NCBI RefSeq assembly: GCF_028640845.1
Contig: NC_080541.1
Location: 34,625,935-34,689,934, forward strand
Reading direction: 5' to 3'
DNA length: 64,000 bases
Source of the DNA: Ahaetulla prasina
Lineage: Eukaryota; Chordata; Lepidosauria; Squamata; Colubridae
Translations under genes and position numbers: made by a program
Shown: piece by piece, positions 1-10,058 of the stretch
Layout: each line of letters begins with the position of its first letter
How positions within the stretch are numbered: position 1 is the stretch's first letter
The notes under the pieces: model-generated
Told to the model about the DNA's origin: nothing
The model's input: only the letters and a program-made list of their open reading frames with translations
The model's database searches: none

Positions 1-242
1 TGTTTGGTGTAGTGATTATGGCTTTGGGCTAGAAATCAGGAGATCATGAGTCCTAGTCTTTTGAGTGTGGGTGGGTGTGAAAACCAGCTGGGTAATCTTG
101 AACCAGCCACTTTCCCTCACCCTAGGAAGGTGAGTGAATGACAATTCACTTCTGAAACACCTTGACAAGAAAATAGCAATGACCAGGAGACAAAAACTGA
201 CTTGAATGTATTTGTGTGTGCATGTGTATGTGTGTGCATGTG

Positions 243-245
<3 letters not shown>

Positions 246-277
<32 letters not shown>
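246..277. repeat. (CA)n microsatellite
   Basis: About 16 uninterrupted CA dinucleotides, preceded by degenerate GTGT/CATG sequence from about 210. It is a simple repeat. Short open frames across it encode only Cys-Val or His-Thr runs and are not genes. Confidence 0.97.
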
Positions 278-279
<2 letters not shown>

Positions 280-669
280 GTTATGGCTTTATTTTCTCTC
301 TTTTCTGTCACCCATGTAAAAATGTAACATGCTTGGGGAAGAATATATGGTAGTGAAACTAAGCAGCATTGTTCATATGGGGAATGGGGCTCAGAACCAA
401 TAAAATGGTGGATGGAGTACCTTTGCAACATACCTGTAATAGGTTCAGAAAATGGAGGGATAGTATTGCTCCATCTATCCTTTTGATAAATTAGAATCCC
501 TTCTGCTCACAGATACAGGAGATGTCACTGTAAGCAGGAGACGTTGAGAAGTTTGGGGATGTTTTTTTAAAAAGGAATATGTTAAAATATTCCAGAGGAC
601 TGGAAAAGATCTGATGTAGGTCCCATCTTAAAAAAACCAAAAAACAAAAAAAAAACCCAGATCCAGGAA

Positions 670-1364
670 ACTACAGACCTATCAGCCTGACCTCAATACC
701 AGGGAAGATTCTGGAAAAGATAATCAAGCAACGAATCACCAAACACCTAGAAGCAAACAAAGTAATAACCAAAAGCCAACATGGGTTTGTCAAAAACAGA
801 TCATGCCAGACTAATCTTACTGCATTCTTTGACAAAATGACAAAATTAGTAGACCAGAGGAATGCTGTCGATATAATTTACTTGGACTTCAGTAAAGCAT
901 TTGATAAAGTAGACCATAACCTACTACTAGATAAAGTAGAAAAATGTGGGTTAGACAGCACCACCACCAGATGGATTCGTAACTGGCTGACCAACCGCAC
1001 TCAACGTGTAGTCCTCAACGGAACTACATCCACATGGAGGGAAGTATGCAGTGGAGTACCCCAAGGCTCTGTTTTAGGCCCAGTACTCTTCAACATCTTC
1101 ATCAATGACTTGGACGAGGGGATAGATGGGGAACTCATCAAATTTGCAGATGACACCAAGCTGGCAGGAATAGCCAACACTCCAGAAGATAGGCTCAAGT
1201 TACAGAAAGATCTTGACAGACTTGAACATTGGGTACTATCTAACAAAATGAAATTCAACAGTGAAAAACGTAAAGTTTTACATTTAGGCCAAAAAAACAA
1301 AATGCACAGGTACCGGATATGTGGTACCTTGCTCAATAGTAGTAACTCGGTATGTCTAGTTTAA
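670..1364 (+). pseudogene. CR1 reverse transcriptase domain (partial)
   Basis: From 837 an open frame of 175 residues encodes RT motifs in order: a YLDFSKAFDKVDH block near residues 15-27, a GVPQGSVLGP block near 73-82, LFNIFINDLD, and the catalytic FADDTKL block whose FADD codons are at 1143-1154. Upstream sequence from 670 in the same frame gives NYRPISL and a QHGFVKNRSC-like block, so the methionine at 837 is internal and not a real start. The reading ends at the deletion junction (LNSSNSVCLV), so the thumb and C-terminal region are lost. The frame is unusually well preserved for a dead copy, which suggests a fairly young insertion. There is no endonuclease domain, so it cannot be autonomous. 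Confidence 0.9.
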
Positions 1365-1695
1365 TGAGAAGAAGGACTAGGGGAGACATGATAGCAGTGT
1401 TCCAATATCTCAGGGGTTGCCACAAAGAAGAGGGAGTCAAATTATTCTCCAATGCACCTGAGGGTAGAACAAGAAGCAATGGGTGGAAACTGCTCCAGGA
1501 AAGAAGCAACTTAGAACTAAGGAGAAATTTCCTGACAGTTAGAATAAGTGGAACAACTTGCCTGCAGAAGTTGTGAATGCTCCAACACTGGAAATTTTTA
1601 AGAAAATGTTGGATAACCATTTGTCTGAAATGGTGTAGGGTTTCCTGCCTGGGCAGGGGGTTGGACTAGAAGGCCTCCAAGGTCCCTTCCAACTC

Positions 1696-1696
<1 letters not shown>

Positions 1697-1726
<30 letters not shown>

Positions 1727-1750
1727 ATTATTATTATAATTATTATTATA
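1697..1750. repeat. (GTT)n/(ATT)n tail microsatellite
   Basis: A run of GTT triplets passing into ATT/ATA directly at the end of the CR1 element, so probably seeded by the LINE tail. Confidence 0.93.
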
Positions 1751-2408
1751 TATTCTTAATATTCTTAAATATTTTATGGCTTACCCTACATGTGCCACAA
1801 GAAAGCAAGAACATTTCTCACTGTTCTTCAGCAAGTGTGGTTGAAGGTATCTTTAGGAGTAGCAAAAAGAAGACTCAGGGTCTCTTGTGGCTCAACCGAA
1901 TATATATATATAATGAAGGAAAAGGACCACTGGCTCTGTTTGTTTATTTTTTACATTTCTACACCAACCATCTTACTGGAATGACATATTTTCATTGCAA
2001 AAATTCCTTTTAAAAACAGCACCCCAAAAACCCTTTGGGGGAATAAGACATGCAAATTATCATCAGATGTAGGTTGGCCTGGAGGTTATACCCAGGGGCA
2101 AGAAAAATCTGTCAAATACTATTTAACTTAGTTTTTTACTTGCCCAAGTTACAGTCTAGCTTCATATTATCTTTAAAAAGAAAAACGAGCATTAATACAA
2201 CTACAATATACTGTACTTATTTTTTTAATAGTAAACTGTTCAATTTTCTCTAATATATGTATTTTGGGAATTGATACACATTCTATACTTTACCTCTTAT
2301 GATGCATTTTTGCACTCATTTTTTCTGAAATTTACTCATTATACCATTACAATGTAAAAGTTAAGGTGCTGGAGTAACATTACAGAAGTCCATTTTCAGC
2401 TATAGAAG
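1751..2408. other. Unannotated AT-rich stretch
   Basis: No coding, RNA or recognisable repeat signal was seen. There is a short (TA)n run near 1901-1912. Open frames here are under 80 codons and not protein-like. Confidence 0.6.
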
Positions 2409-2657
2409 ACTTTGGGTGAAATTAACTTACCTTCTTTACTGGCTCGGAAGTGCACACATCACATGTGCGCGCAGACCTGCACATGTGTAAAACCTGCACA
2501 TGCACAGAAAGTAAAAAAAACCAGGAAGTAATGACACCAGGATGGGTGGGCGGAGCTTCGCTCCACCATTGCTATTGGATCGCCGAACTACCATCCACAA
2601 TCGCTACCGGATCGCGCGATCTGGTCCGATCCAGGAGCATTTCACTCCTGCTTTGGC
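2409..2657 (+). mobile_element. Probable degenerate hAT-like MITE
   Basis: The segment opens with GGGTGAAATTA and closes with GCATTTCACTCCTG, an imperfect terminal inverted repeat like those of the better elements at 10627 and 39195. It has a GC-rich CpG-bearing centre (GATCGC words near 2578-2620) unlike its AT-rich surroundings. CTTTGG occurs at both edges (2410 and 2651), but no clean 8-bp TSD can be shown. The classification rests on the resemblance. Confidence 0.5.
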
Positions 2658-2979
2658 CCAACCATCTTTAAGCCGTTCTTATCATTGTTTAAGATTTGGG
2701 AGTGGGGGGAATTAGAATTTATTATAGTCATCAGAAAGGATGCCCTAAACTCCTGAAAAAAAAGTAAATCTAATTAAATAATAAATATATGTACCATTGT
2801 TTTCAGTGTTATGTAGTTACAAACTGTAACATCAAATTCAAAAGGAAATAATTGGTATAGAGCTGATGTAGAAATTAAGAAGTGTCGCTTAAATGAGTAT
2901 GCAGTGAAATTTGAATTCCTTCCTTCCACAAAATTATACTTATTGTTTAATTTATATTCTACCTAAATTTACATACTGA

Positions 2980-3090
2980 TTGATTGATTTCATTTATAAT
3001 GCCACCCAACTCAGGCAAAATAATCCATTGGAATTTGGCAGCTGACCAATACAATAAATAAATCAGAATGTGTGTCTGGGCAGTGTATAA
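2980..3090 (-). mobile_element. Short antisense L2/SINE-like tail fragment
   Basis: GATTGATTGATTT followed by a TATAATGCCACCCAACTCAGG-like block and a CTGGGCAG block resembles the antisense 3' end of squamate L2-type LINEs and their SINE partners. Short and degenerate. A similar fragment is at 6645-6715. Confidence 0.4.
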
Positions 3091-3677
3091 AAACAAAAAG
3101 AAAAAAATGTCAACCAACAAATTCAAAAGAAAACAACACATACCACTGAAACTTTACTAAAACAATAAAATGGTGATTAGAACTAAAATATAACTCTTCA
3201 AATATGTATAGGAAGATACAAAGATGAATTATTATATTTAAAGGAATGTGAACATTATGCTTTCTGTTTTCTACCTGGTGTGATTCTAGTATTAAAACAC
3301 AGATTGACATTTGTCAGCTGAAACTGGGAAAACCTTGAAAGTTCCTTTTTTCTGCCACCATTAAAGGTAACATTACTGTAACAAAGCAAACAAAATATAG
3401 AAGTAGTAATGGCAACTCTATTCAATTAGAATTTTCTTCCTGTATTTTCATATTGGTGAGGTTTCATGGTAGTTTCCTCACAAAGAAAAATGCATTCTTA
3501 TATAGATATTTTCAGAGATGGAGGATTTCTGGCTGAGCAGATCAATCCATTGGGCTTTTAGATCCTTGTGAGATCTTCCTTTCATATCATTCTATAGACA
3601 TCAACAAGGTTGACTTTCTGGGCTCCAGTACTGAAGGACATCCTCAGCAAGAACATCTTCAAGGTCAGGTCTCAACG
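3091..3677. other. Unannotated AT-rich stretch
   Basis: Nothing recognisable. No long open frame or simple repeat. Confidence 0.6.
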
Positions 3678-3687
3678 AAGGCCTGTT

Positions 3688-3922
3688 TCCAAACTCTGAT
3701 AGCAATAGCACTTAGACTTATGAACTGCTTCACAGTGCTTCACAGCTCTCTCTCTAAGCGGTTTACAGCGTCAACATATTGCCCCAAACAATCCTCATTT
3801 TACCCACCTCGGAAGGATGGAAGGCTGAGTCAACCTTGAGCCAGTGAGATTTGAGCTGCCAAATTTCAGGCAGCCAGCAGTCAGCAGAAGTAGCCTGCAC
3901 TACTGCATTCTAACCACTGCGA
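3688..3922 (-). mobile_element. tRNA-derived SINE, antisense, with TSD
   Basis: Read on the minus strand it begins with a GCAGTGGTTAGAATGC-type tRNA head (A-box region), continues through GGTTGACTCAGCC and CCATCCTTCC blocks and ends CTAAGTGCTATTGCTATC. The same order of blocks is present in the sense copies at 6768-7000 and 33921-34170. The insert is bounded by the 10-bp direct repeat AAGGCCTGTT (3678-3687 and 3923-3932), a good target-site duplication. SINEs of this type are transcribed by RNA polymerase III and copied by LINE machinery. It landed in one copy of a 52-bp sequence repeated at 5074. Confidence 0.85.
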
Positions 3923-3923
3923 A

Positions 3924-3975
3924 AGGCCTGTTGGGGAGGAAAGCTGTGGTGGAGAGAAAGAGAGACAAAATATGC
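3924..3975 (+). repeat. 52-bp dispersed direct repeat, copy 1
   Basis: Matches 5074-5125 at 51 of 52 positions by eye (a single T/A difference). The start overlaps the right TSD of the neighbouring SINE. Function unknown. Confidence 0.85.
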
Positions 3976-5073
3976 TGCTCCTGATGCTTTTAAGCGCCTC
4001 CCACAGATGTCAGATTATCAAAATAAAGGAAGAGTTTGGCTTTGGGGCTTCCCCACAAGGTTGTCATTTGCTTAGTTGGAAGAAAAGTAGGGAGGATCTT
4101 TTTGAGCTCAGAGTCATTCACCACCCTTTGCACAACTGCTGACTTTGAATCAGATATTCTCGCATGGGGCCAGTCTATCCCCCATGAAAGAGAAGTAGCA
4201 TCACCATATGGGTAGATAAAATGTTATCAATAAATTAACATTCCACCTGCTTGAATGATACCATTCATGTGATCGTAGCATAGTGCCATTCTACAGTAAG
4301 CAGAATCATTTATAAAATGCATCTAATTCTCAGGCTTCCACCTACTGGAAGTTAGGTGGACAATTTGCAGCGGTAAATTTCAAAACCCAGAAGGGTGGCT
4401 AAGTAAAAATTCCAGCATCAGGCTGGAACTCAAGCCTCTCCCCATAATGGTAAACTCAGAGAAAGAAAAGAAAGTGCACAATCACTTAAGCACAGAATAT
4501 GATGCATTAAGCAAATTGGTTTTACGGTGCATGATTTAAACAGACTCTAGTTTTCCTTGGCCTACAGCTCAGATTGCCTGGTTGCTTACATTCTGTTTTT
4601 ATTTAATTGAAGGAATTTTCACTAGCTAACATACTCCCTGGATGGAACTAACACAAGGCATGCTAAAACGCTGTGCCTGGATTAAGATAAAGCATTCAGG
4701 AGCTCAATAGATGCAGCTGTAAGACACGAGGGCAGAGCTGCAGTTTTTCTGTTACCTTCCCTCTGGATTCTGTTTTCTTCTTCTGACCTGTTGTAAGGTC
4801 TTTTCACCCCCCCAGGCTTCTCTACTTTTTGCTGATGTTCTGGATCTGTTGTAGACTCTCAGCAAACTTGGCAGCTTTTGCTAGACTAGCAGTTGCCTGC
4901 AAATCTCATGGCTCCGGGGCTCACTTGGGTCAGGAGCACATCATGAGGCAATGAATCGTGGAGGCCTCATCCTGGGGGACCATCAGAGCATCAAAGATGT
5001 GAGGAAAGCATTCAGTCCAGGAAAGCCTGCCCAGCCAGCTGAAAAAGCACACCATCCGTTTTGCTAAGAAATC
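3976..5073. other. Unannotated stretch between 52-bp repeats
   Basis: Contains no recognised gene. The 4720-5070 part is less AT-rich than its surroundings and has a short open minus-strand frame (4930-5154), but this shows no motif and overlaps the repeat. Could be internal sequence of an unidentified element. Confidence 0.5.
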
Positions 5074-5125
5074 AGGCCTGTTGGGGAGGAAAGCAGTGGT
5101 GGAGAGAAAGAGAGACAAAATATGC
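5074..5125 (+). repeat. 52-bp dispersed direct repeat, copy 2
   Basis: Second copy of the motif at 3924-3975, same orientation, 1,150 bp downstream. Flanks do not match on either side. Confidence 0.85.
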
Positions 5126-5604
5126 AGTGTGATGGCAGGCAAGCTGAGCAACAAAAAGTTAAACTGAGTGAGAGAAAAGTTTGAACAAACAAGAGAGCTT
5201 GAATCAGACAGAGTGCTAATGAAAGTGATGTCTTTGCCATTTGCGACTGCCGTTCTGTTGGCTAGAGATATGCAGTAGGACTGACTTGGAAGGCAAAGAA
5301 GGAATTTTGTAGAATTAAGGACACAAGTTTCTTAAAGCAACTGCATTTTTAATATCGTGTTACTTCCTTGCCAGATAATCCTGTTTTGCAGGATTTAAGG
5401 CAGGCGTAAGTTTGGTCATTGCACGCTCTGAAGCATTTTTTTGCCTTTCAACACGAAGCAGTGCAAGAACTCACAAACAACTGCACAAAAACCATAATGC
5501 AATCATAAACATAAGAAACAAAAGTTTTATTAAGCTTTGAACATACAGTCACCTCATTTTATCCCAACACTTGATGGAAAAGCCAGGTTTTCAGTAGGCT
5601 AGGA

Positions 5605-6016
5605 CACCTTTTCTGGACCGAGTGCCCAAAGTGCATGCACCCAAAACCCCCAAATGCAATGCATGCATGGCTCCACGCAGGCACCGTGCCCCCATGCATG
5701 TGCACATTTTGCCTACATGTGATACCCCCCACATGCACCACACACCCACACATGCGCACGCAGCCCCCTGCATGTACCCCAACCCCCACGCATGTGTGCA
5801 CGGCCCCACCCCACGCATGCATGCACGGCACATGCCCCACCCCACGTATGCATGCAAGGTCCCCAAACATGCACGGCAGAGACCCGATGATCAGCTGGCC
5901 GGCAGGAGGTGTGCACAAATGTGCGGTGGAGCTGAACTGGGGCAACAGCTCGTGTGCCCAAAGAGAGGGTGCTGCAGGCTACCTGTGGCATGTGTGCCAT
6001 AGGTTTGCCATCACGG
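5605..6016 (-). mobile_element. hAT-like non-autonomous element, 8-bp TSD
   Basis: The right end reads GGTTTGCCATCACGG. This is the same terminus as the element at 51451-51883 and resembles common squamate MITEs. The left part has an ACCGAGTGCCCAAA block. The insert is bounded by a perfect 8-bp repeat GGCTAGGA (5597-5604 and 6017-6024), as expected for hAT transposition. The body is rich in CATGCA/CATGTG words and CpG decay products. Overlapping open frames on both strands (up to 131 codons, Cys/His/Met-rich) are by-products of this composition. The expected CAGTGATGG start is missing at the left edge, so a few terminal bases are probably lost. Confidence 0.8.
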
Positions 6017-6024
6017 GGCTAGGA

Positions 6025-6289
6025 GGGTAGAGCCCAAACTTCTAGGGGAAGAGTATTGCGTAGGGTAAAGACTGTTCGGAAAAGGCCTGCTTCCTAGTCC
6101 CATCAGGTAGCAACATTTAAGGAAAGGGACTAGGAGCTAATCTGGTAGGATGGTAAATGCCCTTAGGGAAACATGATCCTGCAGGTAACCTGGCCCAGTG
6201 CCATGTAAGGCTTTAAAGGCAATAACCAGCACCATCAATTGCACCTGGAAGGAAACTGGAACTCAAAGCCAGTTCTTCCTCATCCAGAT
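6025..6289. repeat. Dispersed repeat of unknown class
   Basis: The phrases CTGCTTCCTAGTCCC, CATGTAAGGCTTTAAAGG and AATTGCACCTGGAAG look like a moderately repeated squamate sequence flanking the hAT insert. The matching sequence probably begins before 5597, since the TSD of the hAT element splits it. No coding motif is visible. Confidence 0.4.
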
Positions 6290-6297
6290 CCTTACAG

Positions 6298-6430
6298 CAA
6301 GGCTGTCAAACTTGCAGCCTGCAGGCTAAATGTCACGTGCTGGCCACGCCCATGTCCAGTTTAGCAAAGGGGGGAAAAGTCATGTTACATCACATGAAGA
6401 CACCGTAATGATGTGAGTTTGACATCCCTG
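6298..6430 (+). mobile_element. hAT-like MITE, perfect 8-bp TSD
   Basis: Ends CAAGGCTGTCAAACTT and GAGTTTGACATCCCTG form an imperfect terminal inverted repeat. Flanks are the perfect direct repeat CCTTACAG (6290-6297 and 6431-6438). 133 bp long with no coding capacity. The same family, degenerate, is at 16916-17048. Confidence 0.88.
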
Positions 6431-6644
6431 CCTTACAGCTTCCAGGGACTCCATCACCACAGACTCAGAATCACCTGTCTGGCTAGGGAGGAGTAATAAT
6501 AATTAGGTATCTGTATACTTAGGTAAAAGACAACTAAGTTTGTATAGTTTGAAGAGTGTACATTCAAAAGTTGTTTTGAATGTTATATAAATTCATTTTC
6601 CAAGAGGTTTTGTTGAAATGTGAGCATCATTTTAAAAAGGATCA

Positions 6645-6715
6645 AATTATTTATTTAATATATGTATAAGGCTACCCAACTCCATAATAACTCTGGGCAA
6701 ATTGGACTTGCAATG
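6645..6715 (-). mobile_element. Short antisense L2/SINE-like tail fragment
   Basis: TTTATTTAATATATG, CTACCCAACTCC and CTCTGGGCAAATTGGA occur in the order seen in antisense L2-like tails. Degenerate. Confidence 0.4.
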
Positions 6716-6767
6716 ACATGTGCAAATGGAAAGCTGGGAATTGCTTCTGCTATCTCTAGTATGACCC

Positions 6768-7000
6768 ATGCTGGTGCAGTGGTTAAAATGCAATATTGCA
6801 GACTAATTCTGATGACAGCCAACTGCCAGCAGTTCAGCAGTTTGCGTCCCACTGGCTCAAGGTTGATTCAGCCTTCCATCCTTCCGAGGTCAGTAAAATG
6901 TGGAGCCAGATTGTTGGGAGAAATATGCTGATTCTGTAAACCACTTAGAGAAGACTGTAAGGCACTGTGAAACACTATTATAAGTCTAAATTCTATTGTT
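6768..7000 (+). mobile_element. tRNA-derived SINE, sense, degenerate
   Basis: Contains GCAGTGGTTAAAATGC (head), GGTTGATTCAGCC, CCATCCTTCCGAGG, and an end with TTATAAGTCTAAATTCTATTG, matching block by block the SINE at 33921 and the antisense one at 3688. Diverged and without a clear TSD. Confidence 0.75.
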
Positions 7001-7690
7001 ATTTTGAGCAAAAATCTAATACACATAGATAACATGTTTTGTTCTGCCTTGTCTTTTTCCAAGAACAAGGATCTCCAAACGTTGGAGATTAGCATCATAT
7101 ATTAAGCCAGAATTAAATGAACCACAGTTTATTTATTTAATCCAATTGCCTTGATTTGCCCAACACACTGAACCACAAACTGACCAACCACATTTCAATT
7201 TCCCATACTTGGTGAACCCAGCCATTATCTTCTGTGTTGTCTCTCCAACCTCCTTTTCTAATATTGGAATCTTCTTCTAATGTTGATAACAGTTTATATA
7301 AGCTGTTAAGTATGAAGTTGAGGGAGCAGCAGATAGAAAGTTGGATAATTTATTCCAGCTCTATATGTAACTAAATATTTAGACATTTTCAATGAACTGC
7401 TAATGTCTAACCTCTGTAAGAATCTATAATTTTGTATAAGGAAAGAAATTATTAAAAAGCTGTACCAGTGTCACAAGGGTCTTTAAAAAAGCCATATCGT
7501 TTTAGCTTTAGTATACCAGGTGCCCTAGGAAGGAAGATTTTAACACCTCTTGAAGATTCTAATACAACGTAACAACAGCACATTTCTCTGAAAGAAATTT
7601 TTAGATCCACACTCACACATACTCATATGAATCCAAAATCGACATACTTACAACTCTGTTTATGTTGTCATGTAATCAATGACAGTCTAG
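7001..7690. other. Unannotated AT-rich stretch
   Basis: No gene or repeat recognised. Confidence 0.55.
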
Positions 7691-7692
7691 CA

Positions 7693-7810
7693 TAGGGGAC
7701 TCCAACCTTGGTCCCTTTAAGACTTGTGGACTTCAACTCCCAGCTTTGCTGGCTCCCAGCTTTCCTGGCTGAGGGACTCTGGGTGTTAAAGTCCACAAGT
7801 CTTAAAAGGA
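7693..7810 (+). mobile_element. Palindromic hAT-like MITE, right arm truncated
   Basis: Left arm AGGGGACTCCAACC, TTTAAGACTTGTGG and CTTCAACTCCCAG is mirrored by CTGAGGGACTCTGGG and AAGTCCACAAGTCTTAAAAGGA. The outermost right part (CCAAGGTTGGAGACCCC in the complete copy at 17107) is missing: sequence switches to the first unit of the 625-bp tandem array at about 7804. Confidence 0.8.
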
Positions 7811-8088
7811 TTTAGTCACTCTAAACAAGGCTGCTGGACTACAGCCTGCCAATACAATAAAGGAAGAATACACCTACTTCACCTCCTTTATTGCCATAGT
7901 GTAGATTTGAACACCTGTACTTGGTTAGATTTGTTTTTCATTTTTCTTCATCAGCAGTCTCAAAATTATTTCTGGGGTTCCATTTTAGTAAACTAAGGCA
8001 CTAAACAGGATGAACCCCCATAAAAGGGTAGCAATATGGATTATCAACTAGATTGCCAGCTCTTCACTAGGGACTGAAGCATGCCATC

Positions 8089-8240
8089 CAGTAGTGAGTT
8101 TCAATTCAGTTTGCTACTGGTTCACTCATGCACGTGACACTTCTGTGCATTCGCAGAAGCGTCCGGGCAGGTGGGCAGAGCCTCCCGCCAGCGCTAGCTA
8201 TTCACCCAATCTGGGGCGAACAGGTAGCAACCCACCACTT
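8089..8240 (+). mobile_element. hAT-like MITE in tandem unit 1
   Basis: Starts CAGTAGTGAGTTTC and ends CCCACCACTT, an imperfect inverted repeat. Flanking 8-mers ATGCCATC (8081-8088) and ATGCCATT (8241-8248) match at 7 of 8. The 152-bp body contains CTACTGGTTCACTCATGC and CpG-rich sequence. Amplified with the array. Confidence 0.85.
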
Positions 8241-8713
8241 ATGCCATTGATGAGAATGCTACAAATGCTGAACACCTTTTGGAAACCAATAGTATCTATT
8301 AGGCACATTAAGAAAAATAGTTCATGAATCAAGCCATAACTTGATCATTGAGTGTTTAGACCAAAACAGCGGGGTAGTGAAAATGTGAAAAAACCTTGAC
8401 AGAAAATTTCTATAATGATTCTTTCTTAAAAAGGATTTAGTCACTCTAAACAAGGCTGCTGGACTACAGCCTGCCAATACAATAAAGGAAGAATACACCT
8501 ACTTCACCTCCTTTATTGCCATAGTGTAGATTTGAACACCTGTACTTGGTTAGATTTGTTTTTCATTTTTCTTCATCAGCAGTCTCAAAATTATTTCTGG
8601 GGTTCCATTTTAGTAAACTAAGGCACTAAACAGGATGAACCCCCATAAAAGGGTAGCAATATGGATTATCAACTAGATTGCCAGCTCTTCACTAGGGACT
8701 GAAGCATGCCATC

Positions 8714-8865
8714 CAGTAGTGAGTTTCAATTCAGTTTGCTACTGGTTCACTCATGCACGTGACACTTCTGTGCATTCGCAGAAGCGTCCGGGCAGGTGGG
8801 CAGAGCCTCCCGCCAGCGCTAGCTATTCACCCAATCTGGGGCGAACAGGTAGCAACCCACCACTT
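8714..8865 (+). mobile_element. hAT-like MITE in tandem unit 2
   Basis: Copy of the 8089-8240 element carried by unit 2, with the same flanking 8-mers. It came by tandem duplication, not a separate insertion. Confidence 0.85.
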
Positions 8866-9338
8866 ATGCCATTGATGAGAATGCTACAAATGCTGAACAC
8901 CTTTTGGGAACCAATAGTATCTATTAGGCACATTAAGAAAAATAGTTCATGAATCAAGCCATAACTTGATCATTGAGTGTTTAGACCAAAACAGCGGGGT
9001 AGTGAAAATGTGAAAAAACCTTGACAGAAAATTTCTATAATGATTCTTTCTTAAAAAGGATTTAGTCACTCTAAACAAGGCTGCTGGACTACAGCCTGCC
9101 AATACAATAAAGGAAGAATACACCTACTTCACCTCCTTTATTGCCATAGTGTAGATTTGAACACCTGTACTTGGTTAGATTTGTTTTTCATTTTTCTTCA
9201 TCAGCAGTCTCAAAATTATTTCTGGGGTTCCATTTTAGTAAACTAAGGCACTAAACAGGATGAACCCCCATAAAAGGGTAGCAATATGGATTATCAACTA
9301 GATTGCCAGCTCTTCACTAGGGACTGAAGCATGCCATC

Positions 9339-9490
9339 CAGTAGTGAGTTTCAATTCAGTTTGCTACTGGTTCACTCATGCACGTGACACTTCTGTGCAT
9401 TCGCAGAAGCGTCCGGGCAGGTGGGCAGAGCCTCCCGCCAGCGCTAGCTATTCACCCAATCTGGGGCGAACAGGTAGCAACCCACCACTT
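9339..9490 (+). mobile_element. hAT-like MITE in tandem unit 3
   Basis: Copy carried by unit 3, identical in structure to unit 1. Confidence 0.85.
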
Positions 9491-9928
9491 ATGCCATTGA
9501 TGAGAATGCTACAAATGCTGAACACCTTTTGGAAACCAATAGTATCTATTAGGCACATTAAGAAAAATAGTTCATGAATCAAGCCATAACTTGATCATTG
9601 AGTGTTTAGACCAAAACAGCGGGGTAGTGAAAATGTGAAAAAACCTTGACAGAAAATTTCTATAATGATTCTTTCTTAAAAAGGATTTAGTCACTCTAAA
9701 CAAGGCTGCTGGACTACAGCCTGCCAATACAATAAAGGAAGAATACACCTACTTCACCTCCTTTATTGCCATAGTGTAGATTTGAACACCTGTACTTGGT
9801 TAGATTTGTTTTTCATTTTTCTTCATCAGCAGTCTCAAAATTATTTCTGGGGTTCCATTTTAGTAAACTAAGGCACTAAACAGGATGAACCCCCATAAAA
9901 GGGTAGCAATATGGATTATCAACTAGAT

Positions 9929-10058
9929 TTGCTACTGGTTCACTCATGCACGTGACACTTCTGTGCATTCGCAGAAGCGTCCGGGCAGGTGGGCAGAGCC
10001 TCCCGCCAGCGCTAGCTATTCACCCAATCTGGGGCGAACAGGTAGCAACCCACCACTT
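9929..10058 (+). mobile_element. hAT-like MITE in unit 4, left end deleted
   Basis: The 57-bp deletion in unit 4 removes the left TSD and left terminal repeat (CAGTAGTG), leaving the body from TTTGCTACTGG to CACCACTT. This remnant could not be mobilised. Confidence 0.82.

Larger units (their letters stand above)
585..1750 (+). mobile_element. CR1-family LINE fragment, internally deleted
   Basis: This is the 3' part of a CR1 non-LTR retrotransposon. It enters within the reverse transcriptase domain near 585 (PEDW, then NYRPISL near 670) and keeps a clear RT core. It then jumps at about 1347 to the 3' non-coding end (antisense equivalents lie at 48836-49885 and 58161-59109). The end has the usual phrase for this group, a GG-GTTGGACTAGA-GGCCTCC motif at 1660-1680 followed by CCTTCCAACTCT, and runs into a (GTT)n/(ATT)n tail. 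Comparison with the two antisense copies shows that roughly 500 bp is missing at the jump. CR1 elements are copied by target-primed reverse transcription and are commonly 5'-truncated, as here. Confidence 0.92.

Noticed and set aside
4930..5154. Host exon on the minus strand
   Set aside because: No splice signals or domain were convincing, and it overlaps the 52-bp dispersed repeat.
5559..6030. Overlapping Cys/His/Met-rich open frames of 91-131 codons on both strands
   Set aside because: They lie in a TSD-bounded hAT-like element made of CATGCA/CATGTG words. The frames are a composition effect, with no domain or signal peptide.
8089..9490. CRISPR-like array because of regular repeats
   Set aside because: Whole 625-bp units are identical, with no short repeat and variable spacer structure.
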